A stretch of DNA of 64,000 nucleotides, from positions 43,218,841-43,282,840 of the forward strand of contig CM051513.1 in NCBI GenBank assembly GCA_028015205.1, given 5' to 3'. Below the pieces are notes generated by a model, which was not told where the DNA came from, ran no database searches, and was given only the letters and a program-made list of their open reading frames with translations. Position numbers and translations under genes: made by a program. Positions 33,566 to 43,263 of the stretch are shown piece after piece. Numbering within the stretch: position 1 is the first letter of the stretch; every line of letters begins with the position of its first letter. This DNA comes from Mytilisepta virgata (lineage: Eukaryota; Mollusca; Bivalvia; Mytilida; Mytilidae).

Positions 33566-35098
33566 ATGGCACACCAAAACCAAAACTCCAAATCAGCTTT
33601 ATTAAAAAAAAGAAAATGTGATGACTCTGAGCCCTGTCAGGAAGATGATAGTTGGCCCCGATTTATTGTGATAACAGGTACTGTCGACAAACCTATATCC
33701 AAAATTTCCCCTTTTGTAATTCAGAAATGTATTCAAGGCATTGCTGGGACGGTCAAGAATGTTTCTAAAATGAGATCAGGGAATTTATTAGTTGAATGTA
33801 CAAACAAAAGTCAATCAGCAAATTTGCTGAAATTGACAACTATAACTGGTTTTGCTGTTTCGGCATCAGCCCACACTAGTTTAAACAGTAGCAAGGGAAT
33901 CATTCGAGACAGAAGTCAATATCTTTCTGATCTAACTGTTGAAGAAATTTGCAAAGAACTTTCAAACCAAGGTGTAACTGATGTTGTTAGATTCCATATT
34001 AAAAAGAATGACCACATTATTAAATTAAATACTTATCTTTTGACTTTCAAAACTCCAACTCCTCCTTCTTCTTTGAAATTGAGATGCTTTGGCATCAAGG
34101 TAGACATGTACATCCCAAACCCAATTAGGTGTTTCAAATGCCAAAAGTTTGGTCATGGAACCAAACAATGTCATGGTAAGCAGAAATGCTTCAAGTGTTC
34201 TGGGGAAGGACACGAGGGAACAACATGTCACCCTGATACTTTCAAATGCTCAAATTGTGATGGATCCCATTTGTCATCATCTAGGGACTGCCCAGTTTAC
34301 TTAAAAGAGAAAAATATAATAAAAATTAAAACAGAACGAAACATCAGTTACACAGAAGCTAAACAGATAGCTTCTGTTTCGAATGATTTAAGAGCTACGA
34401 ACAAGCCTTCGTATGCCAGCAAAGTTGGCCGTTCATTCAGTCACGAGTCGACACAGACTCGAATGAGCTGGCCCATTGATGCTGAAACGTTTACGATGTT
34501 GCCAGTTCAAACTGAACCATCTGACAGAATTATTACAGCAAGAAAACCAAATTCTATCAAAACCAGTACTCAGTCCACTCAATCTTCCTTACAGAGCTCA
34601 ATGTCATCACCTTAAAAAAATGAAAGTAAGAAATCAAGTAAAAAAGATGCAAATAAATCAGACAGTTGGGGCAGTGGATCTATTTGGGATCTTCCTGATG
34701 AGATAGATAATTCATCTATCGTAAATAGTCTTTCTACATCTGCATCTAATAAAACATCTACTAGCTTATCTTCTACATCTCGTAAACATTCTTCTAAAGC
34801 CCCGTCTCCTCTTCGTTCTCCGGAACAGCAGATCGTCACCAAAACGCCAGGAAATTCCTCCCCTCAGAGGTCTTCTGATAGGAAGTCACGGGGTAAGGGT
34901 CGAGGCGGAGTAACACCAACTTCGTCTAGTCAAAGAGATCGACGACTCTCTTCACAAAATAGATTTGCCAAGCTTGCTGATGAATCGGAGATGGAATGCG
35001 AAAGTGTTGTGCCACCCGAGAGATCACAATCTCAGGGTAATCGAAATAAAAACGCTGGCAAACTCGATAGCATTCGTCCTTCTATTCATAAATTATGA
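33566..35098 (+). pseudogene. LINE A ORF1 (Gag-like, three CCHC knuckles), one stop
   Basis: ATG 33566 opens a 510-codon frame with a single TAA at 34613-34615 (codon 350). ORF1 proteins of this group bind the element RNA. Visible parts are a Lys-rich N-terminus, a conserved RNA-binding-type region (SKISPFVIQKCIQGIAG, then LNTYLLTF), and knuckles CFKCQKFGHGTKQC, CFKCSGEGHEGTTC and CSNCDGSHLSSSRDC. A Ser-rich tail follows. An upstream ATG (33533) is in frame but lacks homology. The true stop TGA (35096-35098) overlaps the ORF2 start as ATGA. Confidence 0.88.
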
Positions 35099-38000
35099 CA
35101 AGTATCATTCAATGGAATTGCCGAGGTCTTAAAATAAATCTTCTCGAGTTAACACTTCTAGTTCAGTCTTTTTTACCTATTGCATTTTGCCTTCAAGAAA
35201 CACATCTAAAAGAAAGTGACAACATATCTTTAAAAGGATACAACATCTATAGCACATTTTCTAAGGAAGACGAACGTGCTGCAGGCGGATCAACCATTTT
35301 TGTGAAGGAAAACGTCATTCATAGCATAGTCCAACTCACCACAGATCTGCAGGCAGTTGCAGTTCGTTTATCATTAGATAGAACAATAACATTATGTTCT
35401 ATATATATTCCACCTAATTCAAATATAGATAAAGCTAAACTCAAAAACCTCACTGATCAATTACCTTCACCTTTTATACTTATGGGAGACTTTAATGCCC
35501 ACAATCCCTTGTGGGGTAGCAAGTCTCATAATGACAAAGGTAAGATCATTGAAGACTTTGTCTCTCAAGAAGGGTTATGCATTTTCAATGATGGATCTAA
35601 TACTTATCTTCACCCTGGAAACGGGTCTTATTCTGCTATTGATATCACTGTTTGCGACCCGTCTCTTCTTCTGGATTATTCATGGCGTGTCCATGATGAT
35701 CTATGTGGAAGTGATCACTTCCCAATAATTCTTGAACATCTTTTTACTTCTTCCCGACAGAGAGTTCCACGTTGGAAACTCGACAAGGCGGACTGGTCCT
35801 TGTTTGAGAATCTCTGTCGAGCGGAACTTCAATCAAAGATGTTTGAGACTGTAAAAGATCCAATTTTAACTTTTAATACAGTTTTAACATCAATTGCTGA
35901 CAGAACAATTCCTAAGACTTGCAGGCAAGCACGACGAACATCTTGGAAAAAGTTTGTCTCGGGGATAACATCTCGCACTCCGATGACAAAAGTATGGAAC
36001 ATGATACAAAAGATTAAAGGTAAAACTTCTAAAGCCACAGTAAAACATTTGAAAGATGGTAATAATTTATTAACATCTGAAAAAGATATTGCCAATAAGC
36101 TTGGTGAAACTTTTGCGAAATCTAAGCCACAGTAAAACATTTGAAAGATGGTAATAATTTATTAACATCTGAAAAAGATATTGCCAATAAGCTTGGTGAA
36201 ACTTTTGCGAAATCTTCTTCTAGCAACTACAGGGAAGATTTTAAAAAAGTTAAAAAACAAAAAGAAAAAACAAAGTTGAATTTTAAATCGAAAAATGGTG
36301 AAAATTATAATAAACTCTTTTCTTTGGAAGAACTGAAGACATCTCTGTCCAAGGCCCATGATACAGCTTGTGGACCCGATAATATTCACTACCATCTTTT
36401 AAAACACTTGCCAGATTCCTCACTGGAAGCTCTTTTGCAACTCATGAATAGCATCTGGGAATCTGGTGATTTACCATCAATCTGGAAGCTTGCAACCGTC
36501 GTGCCTATTCCAAAACCAAGTAAAGATCACACGGATCCTATAAACTATCGACCAATTGCTCTTACCAGTTGTGTCTGTAAAACACTAGAACGGATGGTCA
36601 ATGATCGCCTTGTTTGGTTCCTGGAATCAAATGAGCTTTTAGCCAATATCCAGTGTGGATTCCGACAAGGCCGCAGTACTCTTGATCATTTATCCGTAAT
36701 GGTTTTGCGAAAAATGAACACGTGGTGTCAGTCTTTTTTGATCTTGAAAAGGCATATGACACTACGTGGAAGTATGGTATTTTAAAAGATCTTTTTGATA
36801 TGGGGTTGAAAGGCAATATGCCAAATTTCATTTCGAATTTTCTGTCTAACAGACAATTTAATGTTAGAGTAAATTCAACCATGTCTGATCTGTATGATCA
36901 AGAGATGGGTGTCCCTCAGGGGAGTATTTTATCAGTTACATTATTTAGTCTAAAAATTAACAGCCTTGTTGAGGTTTTGAAAAGAAATATTGAAGGTTCA
37001 TTGTATGTTGATGATTTTTTAATATGTTACACAGGCAAAAATATGAATAACATTGAAAGACAATTACAATTATGTCTTGGAAGAATTGAAAAATGGACTT
37101 CGGAAATGGTTTTAAATTTTCTACTTCAAAAACGGTTGGGATGCATTTTTGTAACAAAAGGAAACTGCATCTTGATCCAGAACTCACCTTGTACGGAAAC
37201 CCAATTAAAATGGTTGATGAAACCAAATTTCTTGGGCTACTTTTCGATAAAAAGTTAACCTTTCTACCCCATATCAAAATGTTAAAATCGAGATGTTTAA
37301 AAGCATTAGACATTTTAAAAGTTGTCGGCAGCACTGACTGGGGTGCTGATCGCAACATTTTACTTAATTTATACAGATCTATAGTTAGATCTAAACTAGA
37401 TTATGGTTCAATAGTGTATGGCTCTGCAAGGAAGTCCTACTTACAGATTCTCGATGCTGTGCATCACCAGGGTTTGCGTTTATGTCTTGGCGCATTTAAA
37501 ACCTCACCAGTTGAGAGTCTGTATGTAGAGGCTGATGAGCACTCACTCTCCAACAGACGTTTGAAGCTTGGACTTCAATACGCTGTCAAGCTTAAAGCAT
37601 ATCCAGAAAATCCTGCCTACAACTGTGTTTTTAATCCCATTTATGAAGATATATTTGCAAAACATGAAAATAAAATTCCTCCATTAGGCATTCGTTTAAA
37701 ACCACATTTAACCACCTTTGATTTAAAATCTGTTGCACAAGTTGAAACTAGCAAATGCCCTTCATGGGAACTTCCAAAACCGAAAATGATATTTGACCTC
37801 CGTAAATACAAGAAAACGGAAACAAACCCTCTTTTAATTCAACAACATTTTGCTGAAATTAAGGCAAATTATTCAGATTTTTCAACTGTTTATACAGATG
37901 GATCGAAGGATGGTAACAGAGTTGCCTCTGCTGCTGTCTTTGGAGACAGAGCTGCGACTCTCCGTTTGCCGTCTACCGCATCCATATTTACTGCTGAAGC

Positions 38001-38679
38001 AAAGGCAATAATTTTAGCTTTGAAATTTATTGCTACTTCAGACAAATCCAAATTTATAATATGTTCTGATTCACTTTCGTGCTTACAAGCTATAGAAAAT
38101 ACTGAAATAAAAAACCCGATAATTCTCAAGATTTTATATGTAATGAGGAATTTAAAAATTCTTCATAAAGAAATTATTTTTCTATGGGTTCCGAGTCATG
38201 TTGGAATCCATGGAAATACAGTTGTAGACGAAGAAGCAAAAAATGCCCTGGATGATCCCTTATCTAACTGTGATATACCATATACCGATTTTAGATCTAA
38301 CATTAGAGAATATGTTTTTAATATATTGGAAAATGAATGGAGGGAAAATATTGATAATAAATTACATGAAATTAAACCTAAATTAGGTAAACCTTTTAAT
38401 ACTTTTACGTGCAGAAAAGATCAGTGTGTAATTTCTAGATGCCGTATTGGTCATACTAGAATAACACATGAATATCTTTTAAAACATGAAGAAGAACCAC
38501 AATGTATACCTTGCAACTGCAAGTATACTATTAAACATGTTTTAATTAATTGTATTGACTTAGCTGATATTCGTAGGAAGCATTTCAATGTCAATAATAT
38601 GTATGATTTATTTAATAGTGTTCCAATTACAAATATTGTTTTATTCTTAAAAGAAGTTGGAATATATTATAAAATATAA
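35095..38679 (+). pseudogene. LINE A ORF2 (endonuclease-RT-RNase H), broken
   Basis: It begins at ATG 35095 inside the ATGA junction. The endonuclease motifs IQWNCRG, QETHL, MGDFNAHNP and GSDHFP are intact. Breaks, compared with copy B: an in-frame loss of about 40 codons near 35925, a 92-base tandem duplication near 36040-36212 that shifts frame, a small deletion near 36690, and a 1-base loss near 37100. RT motifs remain across frames (GFRQGRST, FFDLEKAYDTTW, GVPQGSILS, SLYVDDFLICY). From 37093 to 38679 the linker, RNase H (YTDGS, TAEAKAIILAL, SDSLSC, VPSHVGI) and Cys/His end are open. Confidence 0.9.
36029..36212 (+). repeat. 92-bp tandem duplication inside ORF2 of LINE A
   Basis: The segment from GCCACAGTAAAACATTTG to CTTTTGCGAAATCT appears twice, with the second copy offset by 92 bases. 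92 is not a multiple of three, so ORF2 is shifted. Copies B and C have one unit only. Confidence 0.92.
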
Positions 38680-38962
38680 AAATGTTGTATGAATTGAAAA
38701 TGATTTTAATTTTTATCACCTTATTTTAGTGTTGTTTTTTATTTGTAAATTAAAATATTTGCTTTAGACTTATGTTTTAGTATATTGAAGGGCCTTTTGT
38801 CTCTTTTCAAAAATATACTTTAAATTGTTAATTATTCGAATTAGCTCTCGCCGCGATATAGCATGTTTGCGCTAAGGCGGCGTAAAGCAAACACCAATCA
38901 ATCAATCAATTTCAAACTTTCATGTGGTATTATTTTTTTTTAAAATTATTCAGCAAAAGGTT

Positions 38963-39230
38963 TTATCCACTGGGATCATGTCCGCCCCTCATATCCCCTA
39001 TTAAATATCTAGAATACGAGAGATCCACTTTTTTAAACCTTACACTGTATATTGTGTTCATATTTTCCAGCAGTGGAATATAGGTTTGATCTTCGAGCGT
39101 TATTTCACATCCATATTCTAATATTGTTAAAATATTTTGAAAACAATAGAGATCCTTAAGTGTATCCACACTCTTCAAAGGTTCTGTATCTACATTATGC
39201 CGTCGTTTTATTCTGCCTTTGTTGTATAAT
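38963..39230 (-). CDS. Possible minus-strand coding fragment, unrecognised
   Basis: The minus strand is open for about 90 codons with segments such as NVDTEPLKSVDTLKDLYCF and LTILEYGCEITLEDQTYI, to a stop at 38963. It overlaps in another frame the end of the exon proposed at 39195-39346. The family is unknown, and it may be an out-of-frame continuation of that exon. Confidence 0.25.
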
Positions 39231-39346
39231 ATGAACTTGCGTACATGTTCTCAAATGTTTCAGCATCTGAAGTCCACTTGTTTTACACAATCTCCAAACA
39301 GTGTCGGTAAGAAAATCAGGAATTTGGTACTCCTTCATCACTGTCT
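39195..39346 (-). CDS. Minus-strand exon, possibly of the BEN-like gene
   Basis: The acceptor AATCTTTTACAG precedes 50 open codons encoding TVMKEYQIPDFLTDTVWRLC and LQMLKHLRTCTQ, ending in TAA (39195-39197). It lies downstream, on the same strand, of the exon at 39888-40062. Joining the two is inference. Confidence 0.4.
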
Positions 39347-39887
39347 CTGTAAAAGATTTATTCCATCAGAATCTGATTCCAGACAAAAAATATGGAAGAA
39401 ATTTACATAAATGAAAAAAGTGGTTCTTACATCTAAAAATTACTGTACAAAATTCACCCACAATAAGTGGGGCTAATACAAGGGCACAATGTTATCGATG
39501 TTTCAATTTTACCACAGACAAACAGTAATGTATCTGTGAATGAGGTATAAGAGTTATCAAATTTGTTGCCAAAAGGAAGACAGTATTTACATGATATTAT
39601 CTCAAAACCAATATAAAGTTAGTTTGAACATTCGAATTCCTAGCATTTTGACTCACTGGTATATAATATGTCTCAACACTTGGTGGCGACAACAAAAACA
39701 CTAAAATTAGAAGTTCAACTGAAAAAAATTGAAATTGTCTATGAAGAAAATCATGGCGAAAAAAACTTTGTTTTAAACAATATTTCAGAATTATGAAATT
39801 CTGTTTATGGAAAATAACCATCGTTAATGGCAATATCAAACTACCTGAAGAATAGCAGTTGTGTAAATTTTTAGAATTACCTCTTAC

Positions 39888-40062
39888 CAAATGTACTCTT
39901 TCAGGGTCCAAAGATTTCATTTTTTTGCCTGCAAAAGAGGAAGTTAAGAGTTTATTTGTTGTGAACAGCTCTTTCATCAGTGATTTTGTCAGGGTGGCTG
40001 GACCCTTTTCTTGCAGTATCCTCCAGTTTTTGCTTTCCAATACATTATTTCTTCCGAATAAC
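39888..40062 (-). CDS. Minus-strand exon with a BEN-like segment
   Basis: The acceptor TATATCTGAATTTCAG and the donor CATTTG|GTAAGAGG bound a 175-base exon. It encodes NNVLESKNWRILQ and then LTKSLMKELFTTNKLLTSS, followed by GKKMKSLDPERVHL. The pattern of a LxxELFTxxxLxxSSxxGKK stretch followed by LDPxRV resembles the end of BEN domains, which bind DNA or chromatin partners. The match is from memory of the pattern and is tentative. It ends in phase 0. Confidence 0.45.
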
Positions 40063-40441
40063 CTGAAATTCAGATATATAATCAGTTGTAGTACTATCCT
40101 TAAGAATAGTTGCACATTCAAACGGAAAAATGCCAGTCACTATCAATTTATTCAATTTGATTGAAGTATTCTTAGGTATAAAAGCCAGATATATGGATTC
40201 TTTTTCCATGGTAAGGAGGAATATAGTCTACAATTCAGTTAAGTAATATATTTTGCTCTGTTGGGTCATAAATATTGTTGATAGATTCATCATCTTCACT
40301 CCGACATGGAAATGGCAATCAAAACATGAGGCCCTCCCCATCCGTCATTACGTTTCTAACTTTGAATTGATTCATCGTCTATCATGTTTGTAGTTTGTAT
40401 ATATCTTGTAACATTTATGTTTATAGTACACAATTCGGTGC

Positions 40442-40520
40442 TTAACCTTTTGTAACATTTGTAAATTTAGGCGGTGACATGCAAAATTCATATGCCCAAC
40501 TTGAATCTGTAATACACCTC
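40442..40520 (-). pseudogene. Downstream half of an exon split by LINE B
   Basis: Joining the minus strand across the LINE B insertion, with one target-site copy removed, keeps one reading frame: STGMRCIT, then DSSWAYEFCMSPPKFTNVTK, to TAA at 40442-40444. The exon upstream is at 47266-47658. The insertion therefore interrupted coding sequence. Confidence 0.5.
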
Positions 40521-41814
40521 TCCCCGTGTGGGTCCCGGGGTCACAATAGAATAGGCCCACAGCTCCTCGGCTTGGCGTAAGAGGCCCCTAAAGAGGCGAC
40601 ATGTTTGCCGTGTGTCGCAAACCCGTGTCGGTAATAGGGAGTGTTCCTGGATGGCCGGAAAAACGGTTCCGATCACCATCTGGGGCACAATCTTTACCTA
40701 GACGGGAGGCCGGATGGACCCGATTCGGTCAATCGGCTGGTCACACCAATCTCCTTACAATAATTTATTTATTTTTTCTCTTTCTTGAATCAGTTGTCTA
40801 AATTCTAAATTCCTGATATATGGGATTGGTGTTGGCTTATGGGTCACAAAACTCAACAGGTTCAATTTTTGCTTTTCAGTTTGAAATTCCTTTTTGTTAT
40901 TGTTGTTGTTTTCTATTTATTATTTCTGAATATTTAATTCCAAAGCATAGTTATTAAACTTCTTTTTAATTAAAATATTATTTATGATATTTTCCCCCTT
41001 CAACTATTTTTGTTATACATTTTTGAACTTTGAATTTGGAAAATTTAAATTTTTTGTACACCCAGTTCAAACAATGGTTCGATGGTCCCGGTCAGCCATT
41101 TACTGGTCATGTCTTGCCCTCTGCTGTTTTCTCGTGGTTGTTTGAAAAGATCAAAGGGAGCCCTCAATGATACCTTGGATGGGTGTTAACACTGTATCTA
41201 GGTTGATGTTTGGGTTCCTGGGTCTTGGAAGATGACCACTGACGGAAACACGGAGAAGGCGGTGGCTCATGGGGCAAGGCTTCCTCGGCTTAATGAGGCC
41301 ACATGTTTGCCGTGTGTGGATACCCGTAAGGATAGAGGACGGGATCCTGGTGGCTGAAACACGCCACTTTGGCCCTTACTTTATCTGAAACGGGCGGTCG
41401 GATGGGCCCGGTCCTGATCAATCGGCTGGTCACGCCAAGCCCTTGAACTTGACCTGTTTCCAAAATGTACAACAATAGTACCATTTATTAGGTTGGGTTC
41501 AAGAAGGCGGTGGCTCATGGGTCAATCGTGTGGATGTTACCTTGGGCGGTTGTCTTGCTGGGCAACCCCTGGCACAAGGCTTGCGCCCATTAAAAGGTAC
41601 TCCATGCGAGTATCTTATTCTAGTATCCCTAGTGCTTGTCGCAGATGTGGCAGGCGTGCATCGTTTTGATGTATTCTGGTATCCATCATGGATGCTAGAG
41701 TGCATCAAGGCGATGAATGCATCATGCTTGTCGCAAATGTGGCAAGCATACATCGTGTTGATGCTGCTCCGAGGTGGGCGGGGAGCTAGGGTAACGAATC
41801 ATATATATTTCACC
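40521..41814 (+). promoter_or_regulatory. LINE B 5'UTR, presumed internal promoter with repeated blocks
   Basis: The leader begins CCCCGTGTGGGTCCCGGGG. A block with GGATGGACCCGATTCGGTCA, ATCGGCTGGTCAC near 40710-40745 recurs in altered form near 41395-41440 (GGATGGGCCCGGTCCTGATC, AATCGGCTGGTCACGCC). GGCGGTGGCTCATGGG also occurs twice (41257 and 41504). Repeated leader units are known promoter modules in some LINEs; the role here is inferred. No ORF precedes ATG 41815. Confidence 0.5.
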
Positions 41815-43263
41815 ATGGAATTTCAAAATAAAAAACAAAACCAATCCACAAACAAACGTAAATTAGATAATAGTGATGATGAGGAACATGCAGCTAAGTT
41901 GCCAAATACTTTTTCGGACAATTTTCCTAAATTTTTAGTAATTACATCAGTCAACACTCAAAAACCTGTCACCAAAATTTCTCCTTTTGTTATACAAAAA
42001 ACACTACAAGGCTGTGCCGGCCAACTTAAAAAAGTCACAAAAATGAGAAACGGAAATCTACTAGTTGAATGTCTCAGATCACAACAGTCCAAAAATTTAC
42101 TCTCTCTTACAACAATTTCTGATGTCCACATCTCTGTTACACCTCATAGATCACTGAATTCATGCCAAGGTGTGATTAGAGACAGAGACCGTGATTTAGC
42201 TGATTTGACAGAAGAAGATATATGTGAAGAATTGAAATCCCAAAATGTTTCCAAAGTTAAAAGGTTTACAAAACGACATGAAGGTAATATTATTAAACTT
42301 AACACTTATCTCATCACTTTTGACCTTACCCGTGTGCCTGAACATATCTTCATAGGTCCCTACAGAATCAAAGTTGACACTTTCATACCTAACCCTACCC
42401 GTTGCTTCAAATGCCAGAAATTTGGGCACGGTAAGAGTTCATGTAGAGGTACTGAAAAGTGTGTCAAATGTTCTGTAGAGGGCCACTCCAATTTTTATTG
42501 TGACGGCCACGTTAAATGTGCAAATTGCGGACAAGATCATATGGCCAATTCCAGAAACTGCCAATTTTACAAAACAGAGCTTGATATTCAGAAAACTAAA
42601 GTAGAAAAGGGTATAAGCTATCAGGAAGCAAAAAAAATGGTCTCTGCCTCTAACAACTCTACTCCTACAACATCATACGCTGACAAAGTTAAATCATCTA
42701 CAACCAATAGATCCTTTGCAACTCAAACTGATTTCACTTGGCCTGACGGAACAGAATTTCCGGTTTTCACCGTCAAACCCAACAAAGCAAGTGGAAAATC
42801 TTCTCATCCTAAACAGTCTTCATCCAATTCCTCACAAACGTCTGACACTTCTCTTTCTTCAAATGTCAATAATCAGCAAAAACCAACTCCAAAACAAAGG
42901 TCTTCTACATCCTCAAACAAAAAGTCACCTCAGAAACCGTCACCAACACAGAGAGCTGCACGTTCCTCATCACAAGATAAGTCAAAAAACAAAAACTGTT
43001 CAAATCGCCTCCCGAAGGCTGACAAAACTCAAAAATTCAACACATTTCGAGACCTCTGCTCAGAGTTTGACGATGATATCGATGAAGACTCTGAGCAGAT
43101 GGATACCACTGATATACAGTCAATCTGGGGGGATCCAATAGTACCGTCTGTGGATTCCACACGCCCAGTTACTGATTCCAGAGCTTCGGATGGACGACAC
43201 AGAAGTTCTTCCCGTGAACACCCAAAGAAGAACTATTCTCCCATCCGTCCTCCAACAAAATAA
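41815..43263 (+). CDS. LINE B ORF1, Gag-like RNA-binding protein with three CCHC knuckles
   Basis: ATG 41815 sits in a good context (CACCATGG) and opens 482 codons. The in-frame 5' extension to 41530 lies in the leader and lacks homology to A and C. Residues ~40-190 form a conserved RNA-binding-like region (TKISPFVIQKTLQGCAG, GVIRDRDRDLADL). Knuckles are CFKCQKFGHGKSSC (~197), CVKCSVEGHSNFYC and CANCGQDHMANSRNC. The last ~200 residues are Ser/Lys/Gln-rich and end in an acidic stretch. The protein should coat element RNA in the ribonucleoprotein. Its stop TAA is part of ATAA at the junction with ORF2. Confidence 0.93.
   Translation: MEFQNKKQNQSTNKRKLDNSDDEEHAAKLPNTFSDNFPKFLVITSVNTQKPVTKISPFVIQKTLQGCAGQLKKVTKMRNGNLLVECLRSQQSKNLLSLTTISDVHISVTPHRSLNSCQGVIRDRDRDLADLTEEDICEELKSQNVSKVKRFTKRHEGNIIKLNTYLITFDLTRVPEHIFIGPYRIKVDTFIPNPTRCFKCQKFGHGKSSCRGTEKCVKCSVEGHSNFYCDGHVKCANCGQDHMANSRNCQFYKTELDIQKTKVEKGISYQEAKKMVSASNNSTPTTSYADKVKSSTTNRSFATQTDFTWPDGTEFPVFTVKPNKASGKSSHPKQSSSNSSQTSDTSLSSNVNNQQKPTPKQRSSTSSNKKSPQKPSPTQRAARSSSQDKSKNKNCSNRLPKADKTQKFNTFRDLCSEFDDDIDEDSEQMDTTDIQSIWGDPIVPSVDSTRPVTDSRASDGRHRSSSREHPKKNYSPIRPPTK

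Larger units (their letters stand above)
32838..38909 (+). mobile_element. AATC-tail LINE copy A, full length, with target-site duplication
   Basis: The 13 bases TTTCAAACTTTCA flank it at 32825-32837 and 38910-38922. Order: 5'UTR (32838-33565), ORF1 (33566-35098), ORF2 (35095-38679), then a 3'UTR with hairpin and CAATC tail. The 5'UTR differs from that of copies B and C except for a shared block near 33160-33220 (GATGGGCCCGGTCTGATCAA, CGGCTGGTCATGCC), so A is a separate subfamily. Confidence 0.93.

Noticed and set aside
40821..41100. Possible separate gene in the LINE B leader
   Set aside because: It is T-rich sequence with no open frame, explained as 5'UTR.
41530..41814. N-terminal extension of LINE B ORF1
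   Set aside because: It is in frame but made of leader sequence; copies A and C show no matching extension, and ATG 41815 has the better context.
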